Under the pieces are notes generated by a model. It was not told where the DNA came from. It saw nothing but the letters and a program-made list of their open reading frames with translations, and did no database searches. Shown one piece after another: positions 37,776 through 48,970 of a stretch of 64,000 bases of DNA (its first letter is position 1; each line of letters opens with the position of its first letter). The DNA is from Globodera rostochiensis (lineage: Eukaryota; Nematoda; Chromadorea; Rhabditida; Heteroderidae). The stretch covers positions 2,974,459 through 3,038,458 of the forward strand of contig JAEVLN010000009.1 in the NCBI GenBank assembly GCA_018350325.1, given 5' to 3'. The position numbers and the translations under genes are program-made.

Positions 37776-38268
37776 ATGTTTTTATTTAATTTTTATAATC
37801 TTTCTGTTTGGCGAAATTGCTAATTTCGAAGGCCCAAAAATATTTGTTTGAATTAAGTTTAAATTGGGTATTCTAAATACATTTTTTATTAATTGATACT
37901 ATTCGGGCAAATAAATATTTGTTTATCTTTTGAGGCTGCATCGTTTGTAGAATCTGACTGCCGTGAATTTTTATATTAAAACAAATCGAATAGTGTATTA
38001 TTTTATTCCAATTTAAACATTTATTTAGTCTTCTTGCTCAAAAAAGTTTCAGTTTTAAATATAAAATAAATAAAGTTCACCTAAAATATGGGTGGAGATG
38101 AAACTTCGTGTTCACAGAGAACAATATCATTAAAAATAAATTAATTTAGTAAAACCCCTTAAATAAGTTATCTTTATTGATAAAGCATTTATTGACTTTT
38201 GTTAGAACCCTCATTAACCTTTATTAATCAATTTAATATTTTAATGTAAAACTGTTTATACCAAAAAA

Positions 38269-38394
38269 ATGAATAATAAAAAACCAGCCAATTATATACA
38301 AATGTTAAATGAAATTTGCCAGAATGTTAAAACGCTCCATGAACACGTCCTTCGGGGTCAGCCGGGCGCGGGTCGCATCACCGGCACGCTTTAA
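38269..38394 (+). CDS. Small ORF, 41 residues, GC-rich 3' half
   Basis: Complete ATG-to-TAA frame. The first half is ordinary AT-rich sequence (MNNKKPANYIQMLNEICQNV). The second half lies in a sharp GC-rich island (about 38335-38390) reading KTLHEHVLRGQPGAGRITGT. It lies 420 bp before the large satellite array. No family or neighbouring exon was seen. It could be a small gene, an exon or a decayed fragment. Confidence 0.25.
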   Translation: MNNKKPANYIQMLNEICQNVKTLHEHVLRGQPGAGRITGTL

Positions 38395-38815
38395 TACTTT
38401 AAATGAATAAATTTAGGAAATTTTTAATTTATGAATAAAAAAAGCGCTTATCAATCACTTTCTGCTCATTAATGCTAAAACAATTTGAGAGTAATACATA
38501 AAATATATTAAAATTAACAAAAATTAAGAAAGTTGCGAATATTGATAAATTCTTATTAAATATGTAATTTAAAATGGAGCATTGAAAACAGCAGAGAAAC
38601 ATCCAACCACAAACGTGGAAGAACAAATAATAACCAGTCAAATCTAAAAATAAAGCAGAAAAATAAATTAATATTGCAATTGGTTACGGCAAACTCAACT
38701 TTAAATTTAAAATACTGAAAGCAAATTTAGAATTAAAATTTTTGATTAAACGGTGTTTTGTGTACGTTCAGCTTCTTTAGAGCCGCAGATAACATTTTAA
38801 AACGTAAAGATATAC
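38395..38815. other. A-rich spacer before the satellite
   Basis: Nothing recognisable. The 70-codon minus-strand frame at 38429-38641 is hydrophobic and Cys/Phe-rich from A/T-biased DNA; I do not support it. Confidence 0.5.
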
Positions 38816-38820
38816 TAAAA

Positions 38821-39949
38821 TGTTCAAAAAAGTAACTAAAAAATTATTAGATGGGGTGCGTTGATGACCCAATTACTCTAACCGTCTGACTCTCTCTTTT
38901 TAGCACACAATTTCTTCAAAAAATAAAATGTTCAAAAAGTAACTAAAAAATTATTAGATGGGTGCGTTGATGACCAAATTACTCTAACCGTCTGACTCTC
39001 TCTTTTTAGCACACAATTTCTTCAAAAAATAAAATGTTCAAAAAAGTAACTAAAAAATTATTAGATGGGGTGCGTTGATGACCCAATTACTCTAACTGTC
39101 TGGCTCTCTCTCTTTTTAGCAAACTATTTCATCAAAAAATAAAATGTTCAAAAAAGTAACTAAAAAATTATTAGATGGGGTGCGTTGATGACCCAATTAC
39201 TCTAACCGTCTGACTCTCTCTTTTTAGCACCCTATTTCTTCAAAAAATAAAATGTTCAAAAAAGTAACTAAAAAATTATTAGATGGGGTGCGTTGATGAC
39301 CAAATTACTCTAAACGTCTGACTCTCTCTTTTTAGCACACTATTTCATCAAAAAATAAAATGTTCAAAAAAGTAACTAAAAAATTATTAGATGGGGTGCG
39401 TTGATGACCCAATTACTCTAACCGTCTGACTCTCTCTTTTTAGCACACAATTTCTTCAAAAAATAAAATGTTCAAAAAGTAACTAAAAAATTATTAGATG
39501 GGTGCGTTGATGACCAAATTACTCTAACCGTCTGACTCTCTCTTTTTAGCACACAATTTCTTCAAAAAATAAAATGTTCAAAAAAGTAACTAAAAAATTA
39601 TTAGATGGGGTGCGTTGATGACCCAATTACTCTAACTGTCTGGCTCTCTCTCTTTTTAGCAAACTATTTCATCAAAAAATAAAATGTTCAAAAAAGTAAC
39701 TAAAAAATTATTAGATGGGGTGCGTTGATGACCCAATTACTCTAACCGTCTGACTCTCTCTTTTTAGCACCCTATTTCTTCAAAAAATAAAATGTTCAAA
39801 AAAGTAACTAAAAAATTATTAGATGGGGTGCGTTGATGACCAAATTACTCTAAACGTCTGACTCTCTCTTTTTAGCACACTATTTCATCAAAAAATAAAA
39901 TGTTCAAAAAAGTAACTAAAAAATTATTAGATGGGGTGCGTTGATGACC
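38821..39949 (+). repeat. Perfect 540 bp five-monomer higher-order repeat, two copies
   Basis: 38821-39360 and 39361-39900 are identical base for base, and identity continues 49 bp further. The first difference is C at 39410 against A at 39950. Each unit holds five monomers with shared private variants (GACCCAATT, CACACAATTTC, the short AAAAAGTAAC and GATGGGTGCG, TAACTGTCTGGC, CACCCTATTT, TAAACGTCTG). The last monomer type is itself duplicated again around 39841-40056. This marks a very recent unequal-exchange duplication. Confidence 0.95.
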
Positions 39950-42900
39950 AAATTACTCTAAACGTCTGACTCTCTCTTTTTAGCACACTATTTCATCAAA
40001 AAATAAAATGTTCAAAAAAGTAACTAAAAAATTATTAATGGGGTGCGTTGATGACCGAACTACTCTAACCGTCTGACTCTCTCTTTTTAGCACACTATTC
40101 TTCAAAAAATAAAATGTTCAAAAAAATAACTAAAAAATTATTAGATGGGTTGCGTTGATGACCAAATTACTCTAACCGTCTGACTCTCTCTTTTTGGCAC
40201 ACTATTTCTTCAAAAAATAAAGCGTTCAAATAAGTAACTAAAAAATTATTAGATGGGGTGCGTTGATGACCAAATTACTCTAACCATCTGACTCTCTCTT
40301 TTTAGCACACTTTTCTTCGGAAAATAAAATGTTCAAAAAAGTAACTAAAAAATTATTAGATGGGTTGCGTTGATGACCAAATTACTCTAACCGTCTGACT
40401 CTCTCTTTTTGGCACACTATTTCTTCAAAAAATAAAGTGTTCAAATAAGTAACTAAAAAATTATTAGATGGGGTGCGTTGATGACCAAATTACTATAACC
40501 ATCTAACTCTCACTTTTTAGCACACTATTTCTTCAAAAAATAAAATGTTCAAAAAAGAAACTAAAAAATTATTAGATGGGGTGCGTTGATGACCAAATTG
40601 CACTAACCGTCTGACTCTCTCTTTTTAGCACACTATTTTTTCAAAAAATAAAATGTTCAAAAAAGTAACTAAAAAATTATTAGATGGGGTGCGTTGATGA
40701 CCAAATTGCTCTAACCGTCTGACTCTCTCTTTTTAGCACACTATTTTTTCAAAAAATAAATGTTCAAAAAAGTAACTAAAAAATTATTAGATGGGGTGCG
40801 TTGATGACCAAATTACTCTAACCATCTAACTCTCTCTTTTTAGCACACTATTTTTTCAAAAAATAAAATGTTCAAAAAAGTAACTAAAAAATTATTAGAT
40901 GGGGTGGGTTGATGACCAAATTACTCTAACCGTCTGCTCTTTTTAGCACACTATTTCTTCAAAAAATGTTCAAAAAAGTAACATAAAAATTTGATGGGGT
41001 GCGTTGATGACCAAATTACTCTAACCGTCTGACTCTTTCTTTTTAGCACTATTTCTTCAAAAAATAAAATGTTCAAAAAAGAAACTAAAAAATTATTAGA
41101 TGGGGTGGGTTGATGACCAAATTACTCTAACCGTCTGACTCTCTCTCTTTTTAGCACACTATTTCATCAAAAAATAAAATGTTCAAAAAAGTAACTAAAA
41201 AATTATTAGATGGGGTGCGTTGATGACCAAATTACTCTAACCGTCTGCTCTTTTTAGCACACTATTTCTTCAAAAAATGTTCAAAAAAGTAACATAAAAA
41301 TTTGATGGGGTGCGTTGATGACCAAATTACTCTAGCCATCTGACTCTCTCTTTTTAGCACACTTTTCTTCGGAAAATAAAATGTTCAAAAAAGTAACTAA
41401 AAAATTATTAGATGGGTTGCGTTGATGACCAAATTACTCTAACCGTCTGACTCTCTCTTTTTGGCACACTATTTCTTCAAAAAATAAAGCGTTCAAATAA
41501 GTAACTAAAAAATTATTAGATGGGGTGCGTTGATGACCAAATTACTCTAACCATCTGACTCTCTCTTTTTAGCACACTTTTTCTTCAAAAAATAAAATGT
41601 TCAAAAAAGTAACTAAAGAATTATTAGATGGGGTACGTTATGACCAAATTACTCTAACCGTCTGACTCTCTCTTTTTAGCACGCTATTTTTTCAAAAAAT
41701 AAAGTGTTCAAATAAGTAACTAAAAAATTATTAGATGGGGTGCGTTGATGACCAAATTACTCTAACCGTCTGCTCTTTTTAGCACACTATTTCTTCAAAA
41801 AATGTTCAAAAAAGTAACATAAAAATTTGATGGGGTGCGTTGATGACCAAATTACTCTAGCCATCTGACTCTCTCTTTTTAGCACACTTTTCTTCGGAAA
41901 ATAAAATGTTCAAAAAAGTAACTAAAAAATTATTAGATGGGTTGCGTTGATGACCAAATTACTCTAACCGTCTGACTCTATCTTTTTAGCACGCTATTTC
42001 TTCGGAAAATAAAATGTTCAAAAAAGTAACTAAAAAATTATTAGATGGGTTGGCGTTGATGACCAAATTACTCTAACCGTCTGACTCCTCTTTTGGCACA
42101 CTATTTCTTCAAAAAATAAAGTGTTCAAATAATAAACTAAAAAATTTTAGTGGGGTGCGTTGATGACCAAATTGCTCTAACCGTCTGACTCTCTCTTTTT
42201 AGCACACTATTTTTTCAAAAAATAAAATGTTCAAAAAAGTAACTAAAAAATTATTAGATGGGGTGCGTTGATGACCAAATTACTCTAACCGTCTGACTCT
42301 TTCTTTTTAGCACTATTTCTTCAAAAAATAAAATGTTCAAAAAAGTAACTAAAAAATTATTAGATGGGGTGCGTTGATGACCAAATTACTCTAACCGTCT
42401 GCTCTTTTTAGCACACTATTTCTTCAAAAAATGTTCAAAAAAGTAACATAAAAATTTGATGGGGTGCGTTGATGACCAAATTACTCTAGCCATCTGACTC
42501 TCTCTTTTTAGCACACTTTTCTTCGGAAAATAAAATGTTCAAAAAAGTAACTAAAAAATTATTAGATGGGTTGCGTTGATGACCAAATTACTCTAACCGT
42601 CTGACTCTATCTTTTTAGCACGCTATTTCTTCGGAAAATAAAATGTTCAAAAAAGTAACTAAAAAATTATTAGATGGGTTGCGTTGATGACCAAATTACT
42701 CTAACCGTCTGACTCTCTCTTTTTGGCACACTATTTCTTCAAAAAATAAAGTGTTCAAATAAGTAACTAAAAAATTATTAGATGGGGTGCGTTGATGACC
42801 AAATTGCTCTAACCGTCTGACTCTCTCTTTTTAGCACACTATTTTTTCAAAAAATAAAATGTTCAAAAAAGTAACTAAAAAATTATTAGATGGGGTGCGT

Positions 42901-45480
42901 TGATGACCAAATTACTCTAACCGTCTGACTCTTTCTTTTTAGCACTATTTCTTCAAAAAATAAAATGTTCAAAAAAGTAACTAAAAAATTATTAGATGGG
43001 GTGCGTTGATGACCAAATTACTCTAACCGTCTGCTCTTTTTAGCACACTATTTCTTCAAAAAATGTTCAAAAAAGTAACATAAAAATTTGATGGGGTGCG
43101 TTGATGACCAAATTACTCTAACCGTCTGACTCTTTCTTTTTAGCACTATTTCTTCAAAAAATAAAATGTTCAAAAAAGTAACTAAAAAATTATTAGATGG
43201 GGTGGGTTGATGACCAAATTACTCTAACCGTCTGACTCTCTCTCTTTTTAGCACACTATTTCATCAAAAAATAAAATGTTCAAAAAAGTAACTAAAAAAT
43301 TATTAGATGGGGTGCGTTGATGACCAAATTACTCTAACCGTCTGCTCTTTTTAGCACACTATTTCTTCAAAAAATGTTCAAAAAAGTAACATAAAAATTT
43401 GATGGGGTGCGTTGATGACCAAATTACTCTAACCGTCTGACTCTCTCTTTTTAGCACACTTTTCTTCAAAAAATAAAATGTTCAAAAAAAAAACTAAAAA
43501 ATTATTAGATGGGGTGGGTTGATGACCAAATTACTCTAACCGTCTGACTCTCTCTCTTTTTAGCACACTATTTCATCAAAAAATAAAATGTTCAAAAAAG
43601 TAACTAAAAAATTATTAGATGGGGTGCGTTGATGACCAAATTACTCTAACCGTCTGCTCTTTTTAGCACACTATTTCTTCAAAAAATGTTCAAAAAAGTA
43701 ACATAAAAATTTGATGGGGTGCGTTGATGACCAAATTACTCTAACCGTCTGACTCTCTCTTTTTAGCACACTATTCTTCAAAAAATAAAATGTTCAAAAA
43801 AATAACTAAAAAATTATTAGATGGGTTGCGTTGATGACCAAATTACTCTAACCGTCTGACTCTTTCTTTTTAGCACTATTTCTTCAAAAAATAAAATGTT
43901 CAAAAAAGTAACTAAAAAATTATTAGATGGGGTGCGTTGATGACCAAATTACTCTAACCGTCTGCTCTTTTTAGCACACTATTTCTTCAAAAAATGTTCA
44001 AAAAAGTAACATAAAAATTTGATGGGGTGCGTTGATGACCAAATTACACTAACCGTCTGACTCTCTCTTTTTGGCACACTATTTCTTCAAAAAATAAAGT
44101 GTTCAAATAAGTAACTAAAAAATTATTAGATGGGGTGCGTTGATGACCAAATTACTCTAACCGTCTGCTCTTTTTAGCACACTATTTCTTCAAAAAATGT
44201 TCAAAAAAGTAACATAAAAATTTGATGGGGTGCGTTGATGACCAAATTACTCTAGCCATCTGACTCTCTCTTTTTAGCACACTTTTCTTCGGAAAATAAA
44301 ATGTTCAAAAAAGTAACTAAAAAATTATTAGATGGGGTGCGTTGATGACCAAGTTACTCTAACCGTCTGACTCTCTCTTTTTAGCACACTATTTTTTCAA
44401 AAAATAAAATGTTCAAAAAAGTAACTAAAAAATTATTAGATGGGGTGCGTTGATGACCAAATTACTCTAACCGTCTGACTCTTTCTTTTTAGCACTATTT
44501 CTTCAAAAAATAAAATGTTCAAAAAAGTAACTAAAAAATTATTAGATGGGGTGCGTTGATGACCAAATTACTCTAACCGTCTGCTCTTTTTAGCACACTA
44601 TTTCTTCAAAAAATGTTCAAAAAAGTAACATAAAAATTTGATGGGGTGCGTTGATGACCAAATTACTCTAACCGTCTGACTCTTTCTTTTTAGCACTATT
44701 TCTTCAAAAAATAAAATGTTCAAAAAAGAAACTAAAAAATTATTAGATGGGGTGGGTTTGATGACCAATTACTCTAACCGTCTGATCTCTCTCTTTTTAG
44801 CACACTATTTCATCAAAAAATAAAATGTTCAAAAAAGTAACTAAAAATTATTAGATGGGGTGCGTTGATGACCAAATTACTCTAACCGTCTGCTCTTTTT
44901 AGCCACTATTTCTTCAAAAAATGTTCAAAAAGTAACATAAAAATTGATGGGGTGCGTTGATGCCAAATACTCTAACCGTCTGACTCTCTCTTTTTAGCAC
45001 ACTTCTTCAAAAAATAAAATGTTCAAAAAAGAAACTAAAAAATTATTAGATGGGGTGGGTTGATGACCAAATTACTCTAACCGTCTGACTCTCTCTCTTT
45101 TTAGCACACTATTTCATCAAAAAATAAAATGTTCAAAAAAGTAACTAAAAAATTATTAGATGGGGTGCGTTGATGACCAAATTACTCTAACCGTCTGCTC
45201 TTTTTAGCACACTATTTCTTCAAAAAATGTTCAAAAAAGTAACATAAAAATTTGATGGGGTGCGTTGATGACCAAATTACTCTAACCGTCTGACTCTCTC
45301 TTTTTAGCACACTATTCTTCAAAAAATAAAATGTTCAAAAAAATAACTAAAAAATTATTAGATGGGTTGCGTTGATGACCAAATTACTCTAACCGTCTGC
45401 TCTTTTTAGCACACTATTTCTTCAAAAAATGTTCAAAAAAGTAACATAAAAATTTGATGGGGTGCGTTGATGACCAAATT

Positions 45481-46838
45481 ACTCTAGCCATCTGACTCTC
45501 TCTTTTAGCACACTTTTCTTCGGAAAATAAAATGTTCAAAAAAGTAACTAAAAAATTATTAGATGGGTTGCGTTGATGACCAAATTACACTAACCGTCTG
45601 ACTCTCTCTTTTTGGCACACTATTTCTTCAAAAAATAAAGTGTTCAAATAAGTAACTAAAAAATTATTAGATGGGGTGCGTTGATGACCAAATTACTCTA
45701 ACCGTCTGCTCTTTTTAGCACACTATTTCTTCAAAAAATGTTCAAAAAAGTAACATAAAAATTTGATGGGGTGCGTTGATGACCAAATTACTCTAGCCAT
45801 CTGACTCTCTCTTTTTAGCACACTTTTCTTCGGAAAATAAAATGTTCAAAAAAGTAACTAAAAAATTATTAGATGGGTTGCGTTGATGACCAAATTACTC
45901 TAACCGTCTGACTCTATCTTTTTAGCACGCTATTTCTTCGGAAAATAAAATGTTCAAAAAAGTAACTAAAAAATTATTAGATGGGTTGCGTTGATGACCA
46001 AATTACTCTAACCGTCTGCTCTTTTTAGCACACTATTTCTTCAAAAAATGTTCAAAAAAGTAACATAAAAATTTGATGGGGTGCGTTGATGACCAAATTA
46101 CTCTAGCCATCTGACTCTCTCTTTTAGCACACTTTTCTTCGGAAAATAAAATGTTCAAAAAAGTAACTAAAAAATTATTAGATGGGTTGCGTTGATGACC
46201 AAATTACACTAACCGTCTGACTCTCTCTTTTTGGCACACTATTTCTTCAAAAAATAAAGTGTTCAAATAAGTAACTAAAAAATTATTAGATGGGGTGCGT
46301 TGATGACCAAATTGCACTAACCGTCTGACTCTCTCTTTTTAGCACACTATTTTTTCAAAAAATAAAATGTTCAAAAAAGTAACTAAAAAATTATTAGATG
46401 GGGTGCGTTGATGACCAAATTGCTCTAACCGTCTGACTCTCTCTTTTTAGCACACTATTTTTTCAAAAAATAAAATGTTCAAAAAAGTAACTAAAAAATT
46501 ATTAGATGGGGTGCGTTGATGACCAAATTACTCTAACCGTCTGACTCTTTCTTTTTAGCACTATTTCTTCAAAAAATAAAATGTTCAAAAAAGTAACTAA
46601 AAAATTATTAGATGGGGTGCGTTGATGACCAAATTACTCTAACCGTCTGCCCTTTTTAGCACACTATTTCTTCAAAAAATGTTCAAAAAAGTAACATAAA
46701 AATTTGATGGGGTGCGTTGATGACCAAATTACTCTAGCCATCTGACTCTCTCTTTTTAGCACACTTTTCTTCGGAAAATAAAATGTTCAAAAAAGTAACT
46801 AAAAAATTATTAGATGGGTTGCGTTGATGACCAAATTA
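45481..46838 (+). repeat. Three-monomer (~310 bp) higher-order pattern
   Basis: The marker monomer CTCTAGCCATCTGACTCTC starts near 45481, 45790, 46100 and 46731, that is at spacings of 309, 310 and 631 bp. It is regularly preceded by the 95 bp variant and followed by a ~108 bp unit. Two of the marker copies (45481 and 46100) share a one-T deletion in CTCTCTTTTAGCAC and the same TTGGCAC unit downstream, so ~619 bp was duplicated as a block. Confidence 0.8.
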
Positions 46839-46894
46839 CCAGTGTTTTGCTGTTCCAACAATTTTGAACCTGTTCCTGTTCTGTTCTGAAATCT

Positions 46895-46990
46895 TAGAAC
46901 AGCCTATCTGTTCTGTTCCTGTTCTGTTCCGACCTCGAGAACAGAACAGGAACAGGAACAGAACAGGAACAGAACAGAGTAAACTGTTCT
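46895..46990. repeat. GTTCC/GTTCT inverted repeats, left subterminal
   Basis: CTGTTCTGTTCCTGTTCTG runs and their complements (CAGAACAGGAACAGGAACAG) face each other around 46915-46975, with a further CTGTTCTGAAATCTTAGAAC inverted pair. This mirrors the right-end palindrome at 47841-47992. Repeated subterminal motifs of this kind often serve as transposase-binding sites (established for several DNA transposon families); here that is inference. Confidence 0.7.
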
Positions 46991-47317
46991 TAGACTGTTT
47001 CAAATTAAAAATTTTCCGAGTGAAATTCAGTCTGAAATTTTAATCGATGATTCATTGGTCAAAGTGTTCGTCACTTCCTAGTGATGCTCGAGACCTAACT
47101 TTAACAAGAGTTGCCCCCGAGACTCGAGAATTGACTCCCAAAAATCCGAGAGTTTTACCAAAATATTTTAAGTTAGGTTTATAAGGTTGCTCCTCGACCC
47201 TCTGGGAGCCGGGATGTCGGGGTTGGTCATATCGAGGGTCGGGGGCGACCCAATTTTGAGAATGGGGAGCAGCCCTAATTCAAAATTTTTTGAGAATTCT
47301 GCTTCTGCTTTACATCA

Positions 47318-47366
47318 GGGGGAGGGGGGGGGGGGGTGGGTCGGCGGTGCCGATAGGCGCCGCCGA
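47318..47366 (+). repeat. G-tract followed by GC-rich hairpin (copy 1)
   Basis: A G-run (GGGGGAGGGGGG..., 47319-47340) able to form a G-quadruplex is followed by TCGGCGGTGCC-GATA-GGCGCCGCCGA. The latter is an 11 bp stem with one G-T pair and a 4-base loop. The same G-tract/hairpin/GAGAAAATTTTGAATTTTT module occurs at 59054-59096 inside a different element. Confidence 0.85.
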
Positions 47367-47605
47367 GAAAATTTTGAATTTTTGACTTAATTTGTTAAGG
47401 GATTTGCAACCATTTTTTGAAGATTTTGATGGAATTGTTAAAAAAATGGTCTTGATTTTTAAAAACAAAAGGGTACCCCTATGATTTTTTTCTCAAGTTT
47501 AATGAAACAAATAAAAAAATTTTATGTCTTCAAAAAATATTTTAAATCTAAAATATTTTTAATTACCATCAAAGTTCGTAAAGAGAAAAAAAAATCATTT
47601 ACAAA

Positions 47606-47671
47606 GTAGGGGGTTTGAACCCACAGCCCCAGGCATCACATATCACTCACCATTACACCACACCAGGGAGT
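47606..47671 (-). tRNA. tRNA-like sequence, probably a pseudogene
   Basis: On the minus strand an A-box (TGGTGTAATGG, 47650-47660) and a B-box (GGTTCAAACCC, 47611-47621) both fit the RNA polymerase III consensus at tRNA-like spacing. The acceptor ends do not pair well (CTCCCTG against TACTTTG) and the anticodon stem is not clear. It is therefore a tRNA-derived repeat or pseudogene, not a confident tRNA gene. It sits inside the TIR element 46839-48010. Confidence 0.4.
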
Positions 47672-47702
47672 AAAGTATAAAAAATAAAAAAGAATTTCAC
47701 TA

Positions 47703-47768
47703 GGAAAAGTTGAACCTTAGACAAAATTGAATCAAGGCACACACTTTAACCACTGCGCCACGTGAGAT
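47703..47768 (-). tRNA. Second tRNA-like sequence, degenerate
   Basis: On the minus strand the A-box TGGCGCAGTGG (47750-47760) is perfect and followed by TTAAAGTG as in a tRNA D-arm. The B-box counterpart (GGTTCAACTTT, 47706-47716) has lost its last bases. The acceptor stem does not pair. It lies ~80 bp upstream, in transcription direction, of the other tRNA-like stretch, a tandem arrangement typical of tRNA-derived repeats. Confidence 0.35.
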
Positions 47769-47840
47769 CATAATGAATCGTTGGAAAATTTCAAATATAT
47801 TACTCAATCAAGTTCAATTCTTCAATTTTTACCCTGTTCT

Positions 47841-47992
47841 AGCTTGGCCTGTTCTGTTCCTGTTCTGTTCCTGTTCTGTTCCTGTTCCAAGGATTTTGAA
47901 TCTGTTCCTGTTCCTGTGCTGTTCTGAAATCTTAGAACAGAACAGGAACAGGAACAGAACAGGAACAGAACAGGAACAGAACAGGCCAAGCT
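47841..47992. repeat. Perfect 48 bp inverted repeat, right subterminal
   Basis: The arms 47841-47888 and 47945-47992 are exact reverse complements (start AGCTTGGCCTGTTCTG, then GTTCCTGTTCT repeats), separated by a 56 bp loop. The right arm overlaps the terminal TIR by one base. It can form a very long hairpin. The open frames on both strands here (rich in Cys, Ser, Val, Pro or Arg, Asn, Thr, Glu) are products of the 11 bp repeat, not genes. Confidence 0.95.
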
Positions 47993-48970
47993 GGAACAGC
48001 AAAACACTGGTAGTAATTAACTTAATCATATCATAAAACTAATAGTATGTCTTACAATATTCAGCTCAATTTTTTCATTTATGTTAAAAATATAATTGTG
48101 AGTTGCGTTATTTTTAGAATTAAACTTTTTTAATTATTATGGAATTTGTTAAAAAAGATTGCCCCAGATTGATAGTAAAAATTTCGCCAGAGCCGATTAC
48201 GCCAGTTGTATTATCTACATTATTACTATTTTAATGGATTATTTTTTAATATAAAAATTATTGTTTATATTTTACAGGATATCTTTACGAAATATCTTTG
48301 TTATAATTACATTTAAATATACAGTATATTTAATAGTAAAATCTCCTTGCTCGTTGAACTGAATATGCTATGTCATTCAGAGTTTCATAATCAATTTTAG
48401 AAGGAATTGAATGAGCCCAATTTTTTTTGAGTCAATTTTGGTTCTTGTAAAATCTAGGTTCCTGCTTGTAACTTTTTAAAAAATAATGTTGTTATATTTT
48501 GTTCTGATATTTTCGTCGATCAAATTAATAAAATTCAAATACATTTGACGGATTAATTATAGCTTTATAATTCGAAGATACTACAAAATCCAAATTTATT
48601 ATTAGTTCTTTATTAAGCAATTTGTCGTATTAGTTTTAATTAAATTTATTCAGCAGAATCTGTTTTAATTTAAAAAACCTCGACAAAAGCCCCAAGCCAT
48701 TATGAATGATCAAGATTTTAATTTTTGTGATCTAGAGAATTCTTCTGCATTTCAAAAAGAATTGTGATTATTATTTTATATTTTAATTTTATTTTCTTAT
48801 AAATGTATTAAACATGCTATACCGCGCCATTGCCTCTCTCTTTGCGTTCAATCAAGCAGAAATGTGGTGGATAAATCTAATAAGACTGTTTCTTTTTGTG
48901 GAATAACGATTTAATTGTTTGAAAATTTTATTTTATTTTTAATAACACAATTTTTAAAATTAAAAAAAAA

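Larger units (their letters stand above)
32122..38268. other. AT-rich background with exon-like patches
   Basis: The plus strand is A-rich to about 34330, T-rich to about 35000, A-rich to about 36950 and T-rich to about 38050. The exon-like patches at 33659-33803 and 37711-37775 are listed separately. A small GC-rich patch at about 35560-35595 has no open frame of note. No array, transposon end or RNA gene was seen in the rest. Confidence 0.5.
38816..46838 (+). repeat. 8 kb tandem satellite, 108 and 95 bp monomers
   Basis: Roughly 75-80 head-to-tail monomers. The main class is ~108 bp, with landmarks TCTAACCGTCTGACTCTCTC, TTTTTAGCACACTATTTC, AAATAAAATGTTCAAAAAAG, AACTAAAAAATTATTAGATG and GGGTGCGTTGATGACCAAAT. 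A second class is 95 bp, with deletions of 5 bp (CCGTCTGCTCTTTTTAGC), 5 bp (CAAAAAATGTTCAAAAAAG) and 3 bp (AACATAAAAATTTGATGGGG). About 16 short-class copies appear, all after ~40.9 kb, each standing alone between 108-type units. Other subtypes carry CTCTAGCCATC with TTCTTCGG, TTTTTGGCAC, or TTTCTTTTTAGCACTA. There is no coding content. The role is unknown; a heterochromatic or centromere-near location is possible. Confidence 0.97.
46839..48010. mobile_element. TIR-bounded non-autonomous DNA element, 1.17 kb
   Basis: The two ends are a perfect 19 bp inverted repeat, CCAGTGTTTTGCTGTTCCA (46839-46857), with its complement at 47992-48010. A TA flanks both sides (46837-46838 and 48011-48012), so a TA target duplication of Tc1/mariner type is possible. 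A CAGTG start without an 8 bp duplication argues against a simple hAT call. The interior holds GTTCCTGTTCT repeats near both ends, a G-tract plus hairpin, and two tRNA-like stretches, but no transposase. The left end abuts the satellite, and the satellite does not resume on the right. Confidence 0.75.

Noticed and set aside
38816..46838. CRISPR-like regular repeat array
   Set aside because: Units are adjacent monomers with no unique spacers; this is an ordinary tandem satellite in a eukaryotic context.
47187..47390. 67-residue Gly/Arg-rich ORF
   Set aside because: It runs through the G-tract and GC hairpin of the transposable element; low-complexity origin.
46837..48012. hAT assignment for the 46839-48010 element
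   Set aside because: The 8 bp flanks (CAAATTAC and GTAGTAAT) do not match; only TA is shared, so the superfamily is left open.
47773..48036. Cys/Pro/Val-rich and Arg/Asn/Thr-rich ORFs on both strands
   Set aside because: They are translations of the GTTCCTGTTCT 11 bp repeat in the right end of the TIR element.
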